Shown here: one piece after another, positions 23,319 to 36,352 of the stretch | How the letters are laid out: every line of letters begins with the position of its first letter | How positions within the stretch are numbered: the stretch's first letter is position 1 | Assembly (NCBI GenBank): GCA_018907035.1 | Contig: JACCIC010000169.1 | Coordinates: forward strand, 310,001 to 374,000 | Origin: Sycobia sp. Sy_11 | Lineage: Eukaryota; Arthropoda; Insecta; Hymenoptera; Epichrysomallidae | Length of the DNA: 64,000 nucleotides | Direction: 5' to 3' | Translations under genes and position numbers: made by a program | Notes under the pieces: model-generated | What the model saw: only the letters and a program-made list of their open reading frames with translations | Database searches by the model: none | Told to the model about the DNA's origin: nothing

Positions 23319-23805
23319 GACTGCAATTAGGCGAGTTTCATGTGTCTTAGCATGGTAATAAGTTTAAATGCATCTTCTCACGAATTTTATAAAGATTTCA
23401 TATAAATTCTTAATACATTAGCCCAAAAATATTCTATAGTTAAATCTTCTATAGTTAAATAGTTAAAAATGTTCTATATTAAATATCAGTCCATTGATAT
23501 AGTCAGATATCCTACTAATTGTGACAAAGGGAAACAGAATAATATATATTCATAGCATATTCAGAAATTTACAATTTATAAATCTTACGTGTCTTTTCTA
23601 CAAACTTACTATTTTACTGAATTTAGAAAAATATTTTATATAAAGACAAAACAACATACAAAAAATCTATATAATTATATTGTTAATCTTTTCATAGATC
23701 AGTGAATCATCTGCCTGAATATCAAGCATAAAGATTCATATACCACAATAATATTTACACAAAATATTGTGATAAAATTTTCCGAAACAGAGTAGCACAA
23801 TAGTA

Positions 23806-23992
23806 CATTTCTTACCGAGTATGGAAAGGCTTTATTTACGAAACGAGAGGTTTGCGGCCCGAGGCGAAGCCGAGGGTTGTAACGAGGTTTGTAAAAAAGT
23901 CTTTTCGTACTAGGTAAGGACTATATTTTTCCTCATGAGAACCGGAATCAAGCGGTGAAGGTGCGATTTGTAGGTTAGAATGAGGAAAAATA
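23806..23992 (+). repeat. Dispersed structured repeat, copy 2 of 3 (best preserved)
   Basis: Matches 67-252 over its full length. Inverted pair A is CTTACCGAGTA / TACTAGGTAAG (about 105 bp apart). Inverted pair B is TATTTTTCCTCA / TGAGGAAAAATA, near 23928 and 23980. The centre is GC-rich with GGCCCGAGGCGAAGCCGAGG. The flanks are AT-rich and I see no convincing target-site duplication. Confidence 0.8.
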
Positions 23993-25728
23993 AATTATAC
24001 AACGCAATAACTTCTTAAAACAATGTATCATTGAAACAAATGGCTAAGTGCATTTTATGTGCATCCTTAGCAATAACAGCATAGTATACTTTACACAAAT
24101 ATATGTAAAACTCTAAAAAATAATAATAAATATATATTTTTAATTGAAATATAGCTTAATAAAGTAAGGAGATCATTTACAAATAGCCGAGTTTATTTCG
24201 ACATCATTTTGTTCACGCGTGGGCTCATAAAAAGACATTTTTGACAGTATATGACTAAATCACTGGGAAGTAACTTATTGTCAAAAATATGTTAAATGTG
24301 CATTTGAAATTATTGGGAATTAGGGTCTAAATAATAAATGTATTAATTTATATTTAACAATTATAATTTATTTCAAGAAAACAAGAAATGGAAAGCACGA
24401 CTGTTCTAGGCAAGTAACTACTCACGACTGACTAATAGAAACTTGCAGATGCAGTCTTATAGAGGTGTGTAGAATGAAAAGGTCTCCTGAGATGCAGGAG
24501 GTGCCATAAACATTTATGACGGACGACAATGCTTGTATACATAGGAAATAGAGGGATATTTATTTTTGCACCCGGCATATATATATATTATGTATATGTC
24601 GGGGAAACCCAACAGAAATTAATTAAAACAATGTATATTGTAAATATGTGAAAAAAATAACTGGCTTATATAAGTATAATTAGCTTATGTAAGTTAAGGT
24701 CTCTGTAACTACAGAATCAATCAATAAAATATTAATAAATTTGTAAAAAATATTGGATAATATACAGATAAGATAATGCTAATGAAAATATTGTAAAATC
24801 CATCGATTCTGTTATTCGTGAAATATAATAACAAAAATGCTAAAGGAATTGTAAAAAGCATGGTGTTTAGTACAATGCAATAATATTTATAATTAAAGTT
24901 ATTGATCTCATTGACATAAATTTTTGACGTTCTATACATATTTGTTGAAAATCCAATATGAGCGTTCCGAGCTTGTAATTAAAAAAGTCGCAGTCGATCC
25001 GTGAAGAATCGGTATACGTCCATGCTGAGATGTTGCGGTGTAAATCGAGGTACAATCACTTTTTAAGTTTATATTTTGTAAAAAAAGCGACTTTTATCGG
25101 AAACACAAATACAATATTAAAAATTTATTTTTTTGAGATAGACAAATTTTCTTTAAAATACTTTTTGCAAAGCTCAACATTGTTTCATATAGAAGATATT
25201 TGATATTATTAATTTCTTTAAAACGACTCTTTAATTTATAATACTTACATATTCATATTATGTTACAGTGCATTTGGCGTCGAAGCATTTATGCTGTGAA
25301 AATTACAGAAGCTCGCATCGGACTCAAATAATAGATTTAAAACATTTTATAAAAAATTATTCGAATGAAAAATACATCTCCTGACCCGACAAGAATACAC
25401 TACGCGACATATCTATGGTATTACAATTTCCCGAATGCGTGCCCTTTATTAGCAGCCATAATAATGTAGCTGTTATTAACTTTGGTATCAAAATATTTTG
25501 ATATGGTAGAACCCTTGTTAGAATTACGATGAATGCAAAATGGTTCAAACCGTAGAAAATGGGCAACTAAAATGGATAAAAATATAAACATTTTTTTTTG
25601 CTAGGAAATGGTAAGAAAGTACGATTATTTTTCATTGTAAATATTAACCTAATGTCTAAAATATAGTTAGTAATTACATTTAGTAGCTGTACTTAAGAAC
25701 CTTATAATGGATTTTTATTGGAAGCTAT

Positions 25729-25763
<35 letters not shown>

Positions 25764-25799
25764 AATAATAATAATGTAAATAATAATGTTAATGTAAAT
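23993..25799. other. AT-rich intergenic DNA
   Basis: No coding sequence recognised. An (AT)n run at 25733-25762 lies just outside the foldback element. Confidence 0.6.
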
Positions 25800-26516
25800 C
25801 AGTACATTATCGCAGTAAAAAAAAAATTTTTCTTATCTATCACTTAGTATCGGGCAATACAATTTCCATAAAAAATGCGCAATAAATAATATATGTGTAA
25901 TAGTAAAAGTAGAAAAATTTTACAAACATTAGTAAAATCTACAATATTTATTTCATATGTTCTGTTGAAAATAAAAGATACGATCCTTCATGTTTCGTGA
26001 TTAAATTCTACGTGCAACAAGTTTTCTATGTGGCATTTATAATGAACGGCTGAGTATATATCTATATTAATATTTAAAATTTTTTTTAAATTTTAAATTG
26101 AATCTTATTAAATTGAGTAAATAATTTTTTATCGGAATAATTTTTCTTTTGTAAAATTTTAATTTAATACTACTGCCATATCATCTTGATTCAATATTCT
26201 ACGATTTAATTTAATTTAATTTAATATTAATATTAATTTAATAATATTTATTAATGGAATGCATTATGTTTTCAATAATTGTAATAAATGAAATATCCTC
26301 TATAATATCAAAACTTGATATTTATATTATTTCCTTATTTTTAATACTTCTAAAGATATTTTGCTGATTATAATTGTTATTTCTTCGCTAATTTTTGTAC
26401 AAACATCGTTTCACACCTATAAATCGAAAGCCATTTACAATGCCGAATAAATGCAATTCATATATTTATGCATTATAGATGAGGGGCTACTCCGATTGAG
26501 AGTCAAGTTCTCCAAA

Positions 26517-26640
26517 AGTTCTCTTTCGGCTCTCGCCGAGCTCTCTTGCTTCTCTTCTGTAATACAACGCCAAGTAAACAGTACATTAAAATTCATCTAT
26601 AACATTATGTGGGCGATAAGAACGAGAGTCGAAAAGAACT
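26517..26640. repeat. Nested inverted repeat inside the foldback arm
   Basis: AGTTCTCTTTCGGCTCTCG (26517-26535) is imperfectly inverted at CGAGAGTCGAAAAGAACT (26623-26640). A related GGCTCTCACTGAGCTTTCC occurs at about 26960. The right arm holds the mirror images, so each arm can form its own smaller hairpin. Confidence 0.7.
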
Positions 26641-28226
26641 GTAGAGAGCTAAAGAAAACCAGAGAACGCCCAATCACATTATATATTTTTAAGTAATTTT
26701 TAGATATTCGCGATATAATGTCTAATTGTTCTTTCTTGAGATAAATATTTTTTAATAAATTCTATTGCGCGCAGGTGAGGACAACGGGAAGTTCGATTAA
26801 AATTTACTTTTTCATAAAAATTTAATTTTTTTAATTTAAATTCTATATTATCTTGGAAAATAATCTTCACATTAAAAAATGAAAAGAGTAACTTTCGATT
26901 TAGAATTTCATTTTTCATAATCATTACATATTTGAGACACCAAAAAGTTATGTGCTTTTTGGCTCTCACTGAGCTTTCCCCGCCTCTCTTCTACTTTCAA
27001 AGTGTTTCTCTTATTCCCTTTACAAATAAGTAGTACGTTCTTTATAGATGATAACAATGAAAATTATAATGTAAATGAATAGATAAATATGAATAGATAA
27101 ATGCACCACATTGTCTTGTTTGAACCTATTATTATTGTGCAAGTGGTAGAAAGTATTAATGACTATTGTTTATTGCTTAGTCTGTGATGAAAAACTTATT
27201 CAAACAGCTATTTAACATTCTATGAAGAAACTCCAAAAATCTGTTTTTAAACCAAAAATGTGACATTTTTATAGTGAAGCATAGATTTTAATTGAACTGT
27301 CCATTATAGTATAAAAAATAACTAGAAAATGGTTAATGAAATAGAAAATCAAAAAAGTTATTTTTGTTCACTTGTTATCATTTATAAAGAACGTACTACT
27401 TATTTGTAAAGGGAATAAGAGAAACACTTTGAAAGTAGAAGAGAGGCGGGGAAAGCTCAGTGAGAGCCAAAAAGCACATAACTTTTTGGTGTCTCAAATA
27501 TATAATTATTATGCAAAATTAACTTCTAAATCGAAAGTTACTCTTTTCATTTTTTAATGCGAAGATTATTTTCCTAGATAATATAGAATTTAAATAAAAA
27601 AAATTAAATTATTATGAAAAAGTAAAATTACCTAAAAATATATAATGAGATTGGACGTTCTCTGGTTTTCTTTAGCTCTCTCCAGTTCTTTTCGACTCTC
27701 GTTCTTATCGCCCACATAATGTTATAAATGAATTTTAATGTACTGTTTACTTGGCGTTGTATTACAGAAGAGAAGCAAGAGAGCTCGGCGAGAGCCGAAA
27801 GAGAACTTTTGGAGAACTTGACTCTCAATCGGAGTAGCCCCTCATCTATAATGCATAAATATATGAATTGCATTTATTCGGCATTGAAAATGGCTTTCGA
27901 TTTATAGGTGTGAAACGATGTTTGTACAAAAATTAGCGAAGAAATAACAATTATAATCAGCAAAATATCTTTAGAAGTATTAAAAATAAGGAAATAATAT
28001 AAATATCAAGTTTTGATATTATAGAGAATATTTCATTTATTACAATTATTGAAAACATAATGCATTCCTTTAATAATTATTATTAAATTAATCATAATAT
28101 TAAATTAAATTAAATCGTATAATATTGTATCAAGATGATATGGCAGTAGTATTAAATTAAAATTTTATAAAAGAAAAATAATCCCGATAAAAAATTATTT
28201 ATTCAATTTAATAAGATTTAATTTAA

Positions 28227-28757
28227 ATAAATAAATTTATTCTCCTTTAATATATTTATTTATACAAAAATGTGGATTTCTAATCAGTATTTTTAACACT
28301 CATTCCATTCTGTTTAAATTAATTTTGATTAATTTTTGTTTATAAAAAACCCCAATTAATTTACATGGCGATATGATTGGCAAATTCATTTTTTTTTTGA
28401 ACCTCTATTAATTTTGAATAATATATATAGATATAATTGTACAATTTTATGATTCTGATTTCTTTGAAGAATACGTTGAAAACTATTTTTTACCTAATCG
28501 GTTCTCAAAGAGTCAATCCAAAGGTTACGCTCTGATTCGAAGTCTAAAGCCTTAGCCACAAATGTACTATATATTGTTCGTGATATAGCAAAACTTCCTT
28601 CTGAATCATTGGTAACAATAATTGTTCCTATAAGCTTCAATGTTATGCCCTCTTTGAACTTTCTCTATCAATTCGTTTCGGGTATTACAATTCTATTTTT
28701 TGAACGAATACATAAACAACTGAAGTTTGGAATAATTTTATTGATTATTATTATAAA
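28227..28757 (-). pseudogene. Unrecognised coding remnant within the right foldback arm
   Basis: On the minus strand a frame of roughly 65 codons, starting after two adjacent in-frame stops, reads through about 28680-28510 with protein-like content, including GTIIVTNDSEGSFAISRTIY followed by STFVAKALDFESERN, and ends in LWIDSLRTD and a stop. The codon content is unlike the surrounding AT-rich noise. This block interrupts the arm symmetry, so it is either an insertion into the right arm or was lost from the left. I do not recognise the family. It could be a transposase tail or a captured host exon. Confidence 0.45.
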
Positions 28758-29052
28758 AATAAATTTTTTTAAATAATAATACAGATATATATTCAGTCGT
28801 TCATTAGAAATGCCACACAAAAAACTTTTGGCACAAAGAATTTAAATGCGAAACATGGAGGATTCGTATCTTTTGTTTTCAACAGAATATATGAAATAAA
28901 TATTGCAGATTTTACTAATGTTTGTAAAAATTTTCTACTTTTACTATTACACATACTTTATTTATTGCACGTTTTTTTATGGAAATTGTATTTCCTGACC
29001 CTAAGTGATAAATATAAGAGAAATTATTTTTTTCACTGCGATAAGATTACTG

Positions 29053-31245
29053 GCTTATATTCAAATTTTATAAACTCTGAATAGATATTCTAAATTCTAA
29101 ATATTTTTACAGAATTTTTTAGAAATTAATGAGCTAGTGGATAACATATATATATATATTTATTTATTTATTAAAGAATAATTTTTAATTATCTTTACTA
29201 TATTAGTAATATGTATTGCCTTGAATATTAATATTTGTTATCAGAAAAATTATTATAAATGACAAAAATGCATTTCAATATTGCCATATGTACGTACTGG
29301 CAACTTATTATCGAACTTTGAGATACTACATTCTACGTTCTTTCGTGTATAACATCGAGCACTACATAGACGTAGTATATATATGTAAGAAAGGGGGCTA
29401 TTTATACAATTTTCATTGTGGATACGTTCCTGAAATGTCGGTAGTGCAGACCATTGATTTTAGTTCTCTAATTTGACGCAAAATTTTTCTCTATGAGGCG
29501 CATCGATCGATTCGGACTTCCGGCAATCGTGAGGAGCACTCTTAAGCCGACTAACCGACCACTAACTTTTTAAGGAACAATATATGAAGGACTTATACCT
29601 GTAAAATTCTTACACAACCGGGGGCTTTCCCTACGTCATCGTATGTATTACAAGTCCCAACAAGTACATTCAGCCCAAGCACCATAAATAAACCGTGAAA
29701 ATAATTATATATATATATAGTAAAATGAGCAATTTTTATTTTTGTATGGGTAGAGGGAAAAATGCAATGTCTATATTGTCCAGCAAACCTTTTATTTTTA
29801 GGCATATATATTAAGAAAATAAGCAAAAACTATTATACATTTTTAATTTTAGTTAAACAATTTATTAACATATGCGAACATATGACTAACTTTATTTTGA
29901 CTTTTATTTAAACCTAAAATAATTTGAAAAATTTTTCAATTATTGCATCTAGAAAAAAGTTAAAAAAAAACTATTGTCTATAAGTAACTATAATCGCACA
30001 TTCTCTGTGGTTGAAGATATGTTAATTTGATATATAGTAGGAATACATTATGTTGATAATGAAATTGATAACACCGAAAGATATAGCTTATATAAGTATG
30101 AAAAATCCAATCATTTTTATTATTATTTTTGTTTTTATAAAATATTGAAAAAATATATTTAACTTGATTAATTTATAGTGTGTTTTTGTGTTATGGTCGA
30201 TATGGTAATTGAATGGGAATGTCCTCAAAATGAGAAATTTTGATTGTTAACCATTTTAGTATTAAAGTTTATTGTAGATTGTAGCTGATAATTATCACTA
30301 TAAAACAATTAAAAAATCTAGACAAAGTGCTCAATGATTTATTAACTGATATATATATATATATATCAATATTAATTTTTTTAAGATGCTTAGAGAAAAC
30401 TATTAATATTATAGGTTTTCCTTTGATTGAACATATAAAAAAAATAATTAATTCTTTTATTATCATATACTTAGAGCATAAAAGACTGCTTTTAAAGTAT
30501 GAAATCTTAAAGAGAAATTGTGTATATCGTAGATTGATTGACAAGATCTCTCCCTCATTCAGTTAAGAAAGATTAATGTAGAAGAATTTATAATATTGCT
30601 TTCAACTTGTTCGATAGCCCGTGACTTTCCTAAAATCAAGCGACTCCCTGATATACCATTTTAAGCCCTATATTATCATTAATTGAAAACCACGTATGAA
30701 TAATATATAATGCAATTATTATCCTAGGAGGAGAAATACAAATCAAAAGTAAACATATTGTAATTAATAGAAAACTTAATAAAATCGTTCTCCCTTGAAA
30801 TAGCTAAGATTTAGTTCAGTCAGATTATGTTTTATTCAAAATTTTTGAGAGTAGCTACCATAAGGGAAACTGATCGTAGAAAAAATAGCTATCTTGAAAA
30901 TTTCTTTAAATTGAAGTGTTGAAGTTGAAAAATTAAATGTATTTTATAATATTGCCGTTATCTTGGATATGAAGAAAAATAATTTGATTGTAATTATTAC
31001 AATAATTAAAAGTTAAATCAACTTGATAATTAAAGGAAATTTTTAAAAAATACGTATTAACAAGTGAAAAAATTATTTGTTCATCGGAAATTGTTGAGAA
31101 AGCTAGAGCATATCAAATACTCAAGGCTTATGTGAAAGCTCTTTTGAAAACATATATTGACTTAGTTATTAAATATTTTATTTTTAAAACTTGTTAATTG
31201 CTCTTGAAGGGATATGCGGAGTGGATTGACAAATATATTTGCACG
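29053..31245. other. AT-rich intergenic DNA
   Basis: No coding sequence recognised. A short GC-richer patch at 29490-29700 has no family features. Confidence 0.6.
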
Positions 31246-31985
31246 GTTGGGTGCCACGAGTCCCAAAACCGTTTTCCAAATGAATATTTATTAATAAAAA
31301 TAAACGAATATTTATGATTAATTCTTAAATATAAAGAAATATCAATATAAATAATAACATATAAATAATCTAGAAAACTGATAAATTGTAATATAATTAT
31401 AAATAAATGAATACACACATATTACGAAAAATATAAATGTTATTTTTAAAAATTCAAAGAAAATGTGCGAAGTGATAAAATAAGCAAAATTTATATTATA
31501 TATTATCTCTTAATAGCTCTGAATGATATAAGTACGTTTCAGTTTACAGGGAACAAATATGATTCACAAACAAATGAGAGGGAAAATCTAAACTTTGACT
31601 GTCCATGCTACATCTGTCTGGAACTTTGTATATATAATATTATCATACGTAACACAATGAGATTTAATTTTTTATACGAAGCAGGAATATGAATTTGTTT
31701 TTTTTTTATATCATAATTTACAATTATAAATAAATTCAATTTTGAAAACCTTCATACATCATATGAATATTGATAAAGATTAAAAGAGATATAAGTTACA
31801 GAGAAACTTATATCTCTTCTTTAAAAACAAAAATTAAACACACATTTTTTGTTTTCAAATGTTAAATCTAAATAAATTCAATTTTGTGAAAATCTTGCGT
31901 TTGGACAAAACATCGACTTCCGGAATTTCGGTTTTGGGAGTAATAGTCTTGGGAATAACGGTTTTGGGACTCGTGAGACCCCAAC
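31246..31985. mobile_element. TIR element of about 740 bp, MITE-like
   Basis: Terminal inverted repeats of about 28 bp: GTTGGGTGCCACGAGTCCCA AAACCGTT on the left (31246-31273), with its imperfect complement ending at 31985. The right terminus has an extra internal copy of the CGGTTTTGGGA motif near 31929. Outside the ends lie ATTTGCAC (31237-31244) and ATTTTGCAC (31986-31994), which could be an imperfect 8-9-bp target-site duplication. The interior is AT-rich and non-coding, so it would be a non-autonomous element; an 8-bp duplication would suit a hAT- or P-type origin. Confidence 0.7.
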
Positions 31986-34900
31986 ATTTTGCACATATCG
32001 AGCTTTACAACGAAAGATCTTAATGCTTGATTTATTTTTTAAACATTTGAAAAAAGTACGTTATAATGTATTTTGGATTACAAATATGAGCTTTTTAGCT
32101 TTTGAAATAGCTAATTCGGGTGTAAAAATAAATTATAAAATAAAACGTTCTTCTTTTCAAGTTCCAAATACTAAGTTACGAAATGAGATTTTTTGATTTT
32201 GAATGATTAGAGCAGTCGCAATTCTATCAACTTCTTCATTTTTTTCAAACCTCTTTTTCATCAACTTAGCCAGACCAAAGGATGATAGGACGAGTTCAGT
32301 CTCATTCTCAGTCGTCGATTGACACGAATACCTCTATAACAATTTACATTTGTATTGTTTACAAATACATAGGGGTCTGTCACTGATTAGCACTATTATT
32401 GAAAACATAAATATCAACGTTAATAATATTTAAAAAAATAATAATTTAACGATAATTTAACCATTAACGAGTCTTTAATTTTACCATTGTTATTTTTCAG
32501 TATTTTCAGTCTTTTTGTATAAGTTTGCTCTTTTGCAGTAATTCACCGTGAAAAACTTAATAAAAAAATATTTTTTCTGTACTTAAAAGATATAATAAAT
32601 ATATATATCGTACGAAACTTTCCATTCCATATTATATAGTAAAAAAAATAATAGTAGATATTATCTTCAGCTGCTATGTCATCGTCGTAAAATAATCTAA
32701 TGCCAATTCTTAAATTAAATTGAATAGAATTGCAATAAATTCAACTCTCCTTAAAAGATTATCTTTAAATTTATACATAAAAGTATGAATCCATTATCCT
32801 AATTTGCAAAAATCCTATATATCATCCTACTATGATTAGTACTGAATATTTTATTTGATTTTTTGTAATAGCAATTTTTAATGTATTATTAATTTATTTA
32901 AAAATCATTCCTGTTAAAATTAATGACTTTCATTCATAACTCATTTTTATATTATTTTTAGAAATTTTATAAAAACAACATATTAAAACGAAATTAAAAA
33001 ACAAACAAGAAATTAAGTGGATTTATTTGTTGATGTATATATTATGGTATAATATGGCTCTTCATATGCATTTATAATTTATTAATCAATATTTAAAACA
33101 TTGTTTTAAAAATTGACTGTATAATTAATACATTCATAAATTATTGATACCTTTTCTGATATGCTGAAATTTAATATTGTTGTTAGTGAATAAAAATCTA
33201 AATTAAAGATTGATTATTTTCAATGAATCTTTTAATGATGATTGTATGATATATACATTATAGTTACAGATACATATACAATATTATACATTTACATATA
33301 TACCTTTTCTCATTAATAGCAATTTACATTTTGGTTTTAAATTTGAAAAAAATGATATGGAAATATACTTCTTACTTAAATTTTTAATACTTACAACAAA
33401 TTTATGAATAATTAGGAAATACAGAAAACTTATGCAATATTATAGACAGTCATTCATAGCACAAATCCTGTTTTTATCAAATTTTAAACATATTATTTGA
33501 ATTTGCCACTTCCGTGTATAATATATTTTTCAAGATATTCTTTCAAGATATTTTACAAACTAGGATTGTTATTTTTTTAAAATATTATAAAAACTTATTT
33601 ATGTTCACTATTATTTATATCTGTATGCATAAGAAATTTTAGTATTTTTTATTCATCTTGATTTATCATATTCAAATACTTTTACATAACATAGGCAACT
33701 ATGTGACATGTACAAAGTACATGAGAATTGCAAATAAATGTACGAACCATGTATTATATAAATTTTTTAATTCGTTGAGTATTTGTATCTAATTTTAAGG
33801 CGAGAAAAGACTACTTATTTTTATACAATGATTATTAATTTTTAAAATTGAACATGTACTATTATTATTGGTGCAAAAGCACTATTGGTAAAATAATATG
33901 CTCAATATTTTTCATTAAAATTTCGAAACTGTTCTTAATGATATACATACAACAAGATTTGTTATAAGTCTTTACAACATCTTGCTAATTGGCAACTAGA
34001 ATTTCTCTATTCGCATCTATAATTTATTTATTATATAATCACCTACTTAAATAGCACTTTCAGTAGCTTGTAAAAAATCTGTTCGCAAAGTATTTTGTAC
34101 TTCTTGAATTAATTGTACAGTACAAATTACTAATACATTAAATTATAATAATATATAATTAATTAAATAATTAACATGGCAAGCTTACTATGTGGCTTCA
34201 TTAAATGCTAGTACATTGGTAGGTTACTCGGATGATCAAAAATATTAATGTGATAATCTAAGGTTTCATCACAGAATTTTTTTGGAAACTACTCTGACTT
34301 TAATTTATAAAATTTATAAGAAACCTTAAAGTTTCTATTAAGATTATACAGTTTTTTTGCAATCTACATCTAAAGGAAAGTATTAGTTAATAATAACGAT
34401 TACTTTTTTTACGAATTTGTTAATTAACTTTAAGAGTAGTTTCCTTTATTACATTTATGTTACAATTGTATTGCTTTTCTTATAAATTTATAATAATCTT
34501 TTTAGCATGACTTAATAAAATTGATAAGCTTAGTTGTATAACCAATAAACTTAGTTAAAGTCTAGAAACTTAACAAAGTATTAAAAACTTATTTAAACAT
34601 CATTTAAATGAAACATTCAAATATTATATAATACAAAATGTAAAACAAAAACAATAACTTTATATTATTTTTATTTATAAGCGTTATAAATAATCATTAG
34701 GAATGTAAAATGTATTTAATAATTATATAAATAGAATAAAAGCAAAATTAACAAAATATTAACAAAACAAAAAATATTCAGAACCAAATAACAGTAAATA
34801 AAGCCATGCGAAAAAATATAATAAAATAATTCGCATCATCAACATCTTGATAAAATCTTTAAAATATATCAAAAATAATAATGCATTATAAATTCTATAA

Positions 34901-35010
34901 GAACTACAACTAAAACAGGAAGAATTTAAAGAGATCTATTTTTTATAAATAGAAAACAATACTTCAATATCTACTTTTCAACTTTTCTATTTAATTCCAT
35001 AAGAGGAACG
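31986..35010. other. AT-rich intergenic DNA
   Basis: No coding sequence recognised. The end adjoining 35011 is the 3' flank of the SH3BP5-like gene. Confidence 0.6.
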
Positions 35011-36262
35011 CTATTGTTGCTGTTGAAGTTCTTGTAGGAGAGGACATACTTCAACTAGTGGAGTACCTAGAATTTCTTGACAAACTTGATTCATATCTGG
35101 CTCCATCATAAGAGAAGATATTTGATCTTCTGTAAGCATTTCAACACTAAAAAATTATTTAATTATATTAATTTAAAATAAAATTATCTTATTCACGGAC
35201 ATTTTATAAGAAATAAATTTTGAAGTATTACCTCGCTAAGCTTTCATTATCTGAAGTTTCTTCCTCAGCGTTTAAATAGTTCATAGTTTTCTCCAATGGG
35301 CTTGGAGCTTTTTTACCTTTTATGTCTAATTTATCAATTTTCTCCATTTTCTCTTTATCTTTTTCATTATCTACCCTTGATTCGCTAGCTCGACGCTCTG
35401 TTAAATTTGATATATTAAGCATCATCATTCCTTGACTTAATAATTCTTTAACTCGTTCTCCAGTCCCAGAGTGCCATAACATATCGAGAGATTGTCTTCT
35501 ACTCGAATTTTCTAAAAATAATTGTATTTTATAACCATTATTTTATTTTATAATTTAATAAATAAATAAATCATTATTTACCAGAACTTCCTGTACTCAT
35601 CTCACCAGTCATTGAATTCCGTGATATCCAAGTAGCTAAACAATTATCTAATTTATTTTTTCTTTTAAAAGATGGACTTCTTGTAACTTGAGCTTTTTTT
35701 TCTTCAGTCAGACTTATGTCATTATTTTCAGTCATGGCAGGCAAAGACTTTTGCGTTATCAACTTTTTACGTTTAGAACTATTATTGACATCACCTTCCA
35801 TATTAGCGGAATCTGGACTTAAATCTGTTCCTAAAGGTTTATATGGAATTGGATCCTCTTCATCAGAGTAAATGTCATTATTATAATAGATTTCTTCAGG
35901 AGAATTATTTAAGCTAATCTCCGTCCATTCATCACCATTATGTACACCATTACTTTCGATTTCTTTTTTAGGTGATTGAACCATTACTTTCTTCTCTTTA
36001 GGTGATAAAACTTTGGTAATATCTGGGAATTTTGATGCAGAAGTACTAGTTTGATGATAGGCAGTTGTAATAGTTTTAATATCAGTAGCAGCAATACTGC
36101 GAGGTCTATCTCGCTTTATATACCGATTGGGTTCTCTTGATGAGAAATTAATTGTATTTGTAATTACATATTCAGCAGTAGATTTTTTCTCCACCTTATA
36201 ATTAAAGTTTATTAATTATTATTAATTGATACATTAACATATACATTTTTTAAATATTATTA

Positions 36263-36352
<90 letters not shown>

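Larger units (their letters stand above)
18276..23805. other. AT-rich gene desert
   Basis: No coding sequence recognised on either strand. Short frames occur but have no family features. Simple repeats at 19888-19933, 20916-20976, 22084-22139 and 23277-23313 are listed separately. At 22350-22415 the motif GTGCACTTTTC / GTGCACTTG recurs three times with TGTGG spacers, a small local repeat. Confidence 0.6.
25800..29052. mobile_element. Large foldback / long-inverted-repeat element, 3.25 kb
   Basis: Left arm 25800-27060 and right arm 27370-29052 are inverted copies around a spacer of about 309 bp (27061-27369). Near 26451-26696 versus 27628-27873 the arms are almost identical (a handful of differences in 246 bp); the outer ends are more diverged. 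The outer boundary reads CAGTA...ATCGCAGT and its complement. The right arm has an extra 530 bp (28227-28757) absent from the left. No transposase is recognised. It could be a non-autonomous DNA element with very long TIRs, or a genomic hairpin locus able to give long double-stranded RNA. Mirror-image 81-residue frames in the arms are a by-product of the symmetry. Confidence 0.85.

Noticed and set aside
26451..27873. Near-identical 81-residue frames in both foldback arms
   Set aside because: They are mirror images of the same DNA in the inverted repeat and show no recognisable protein family.
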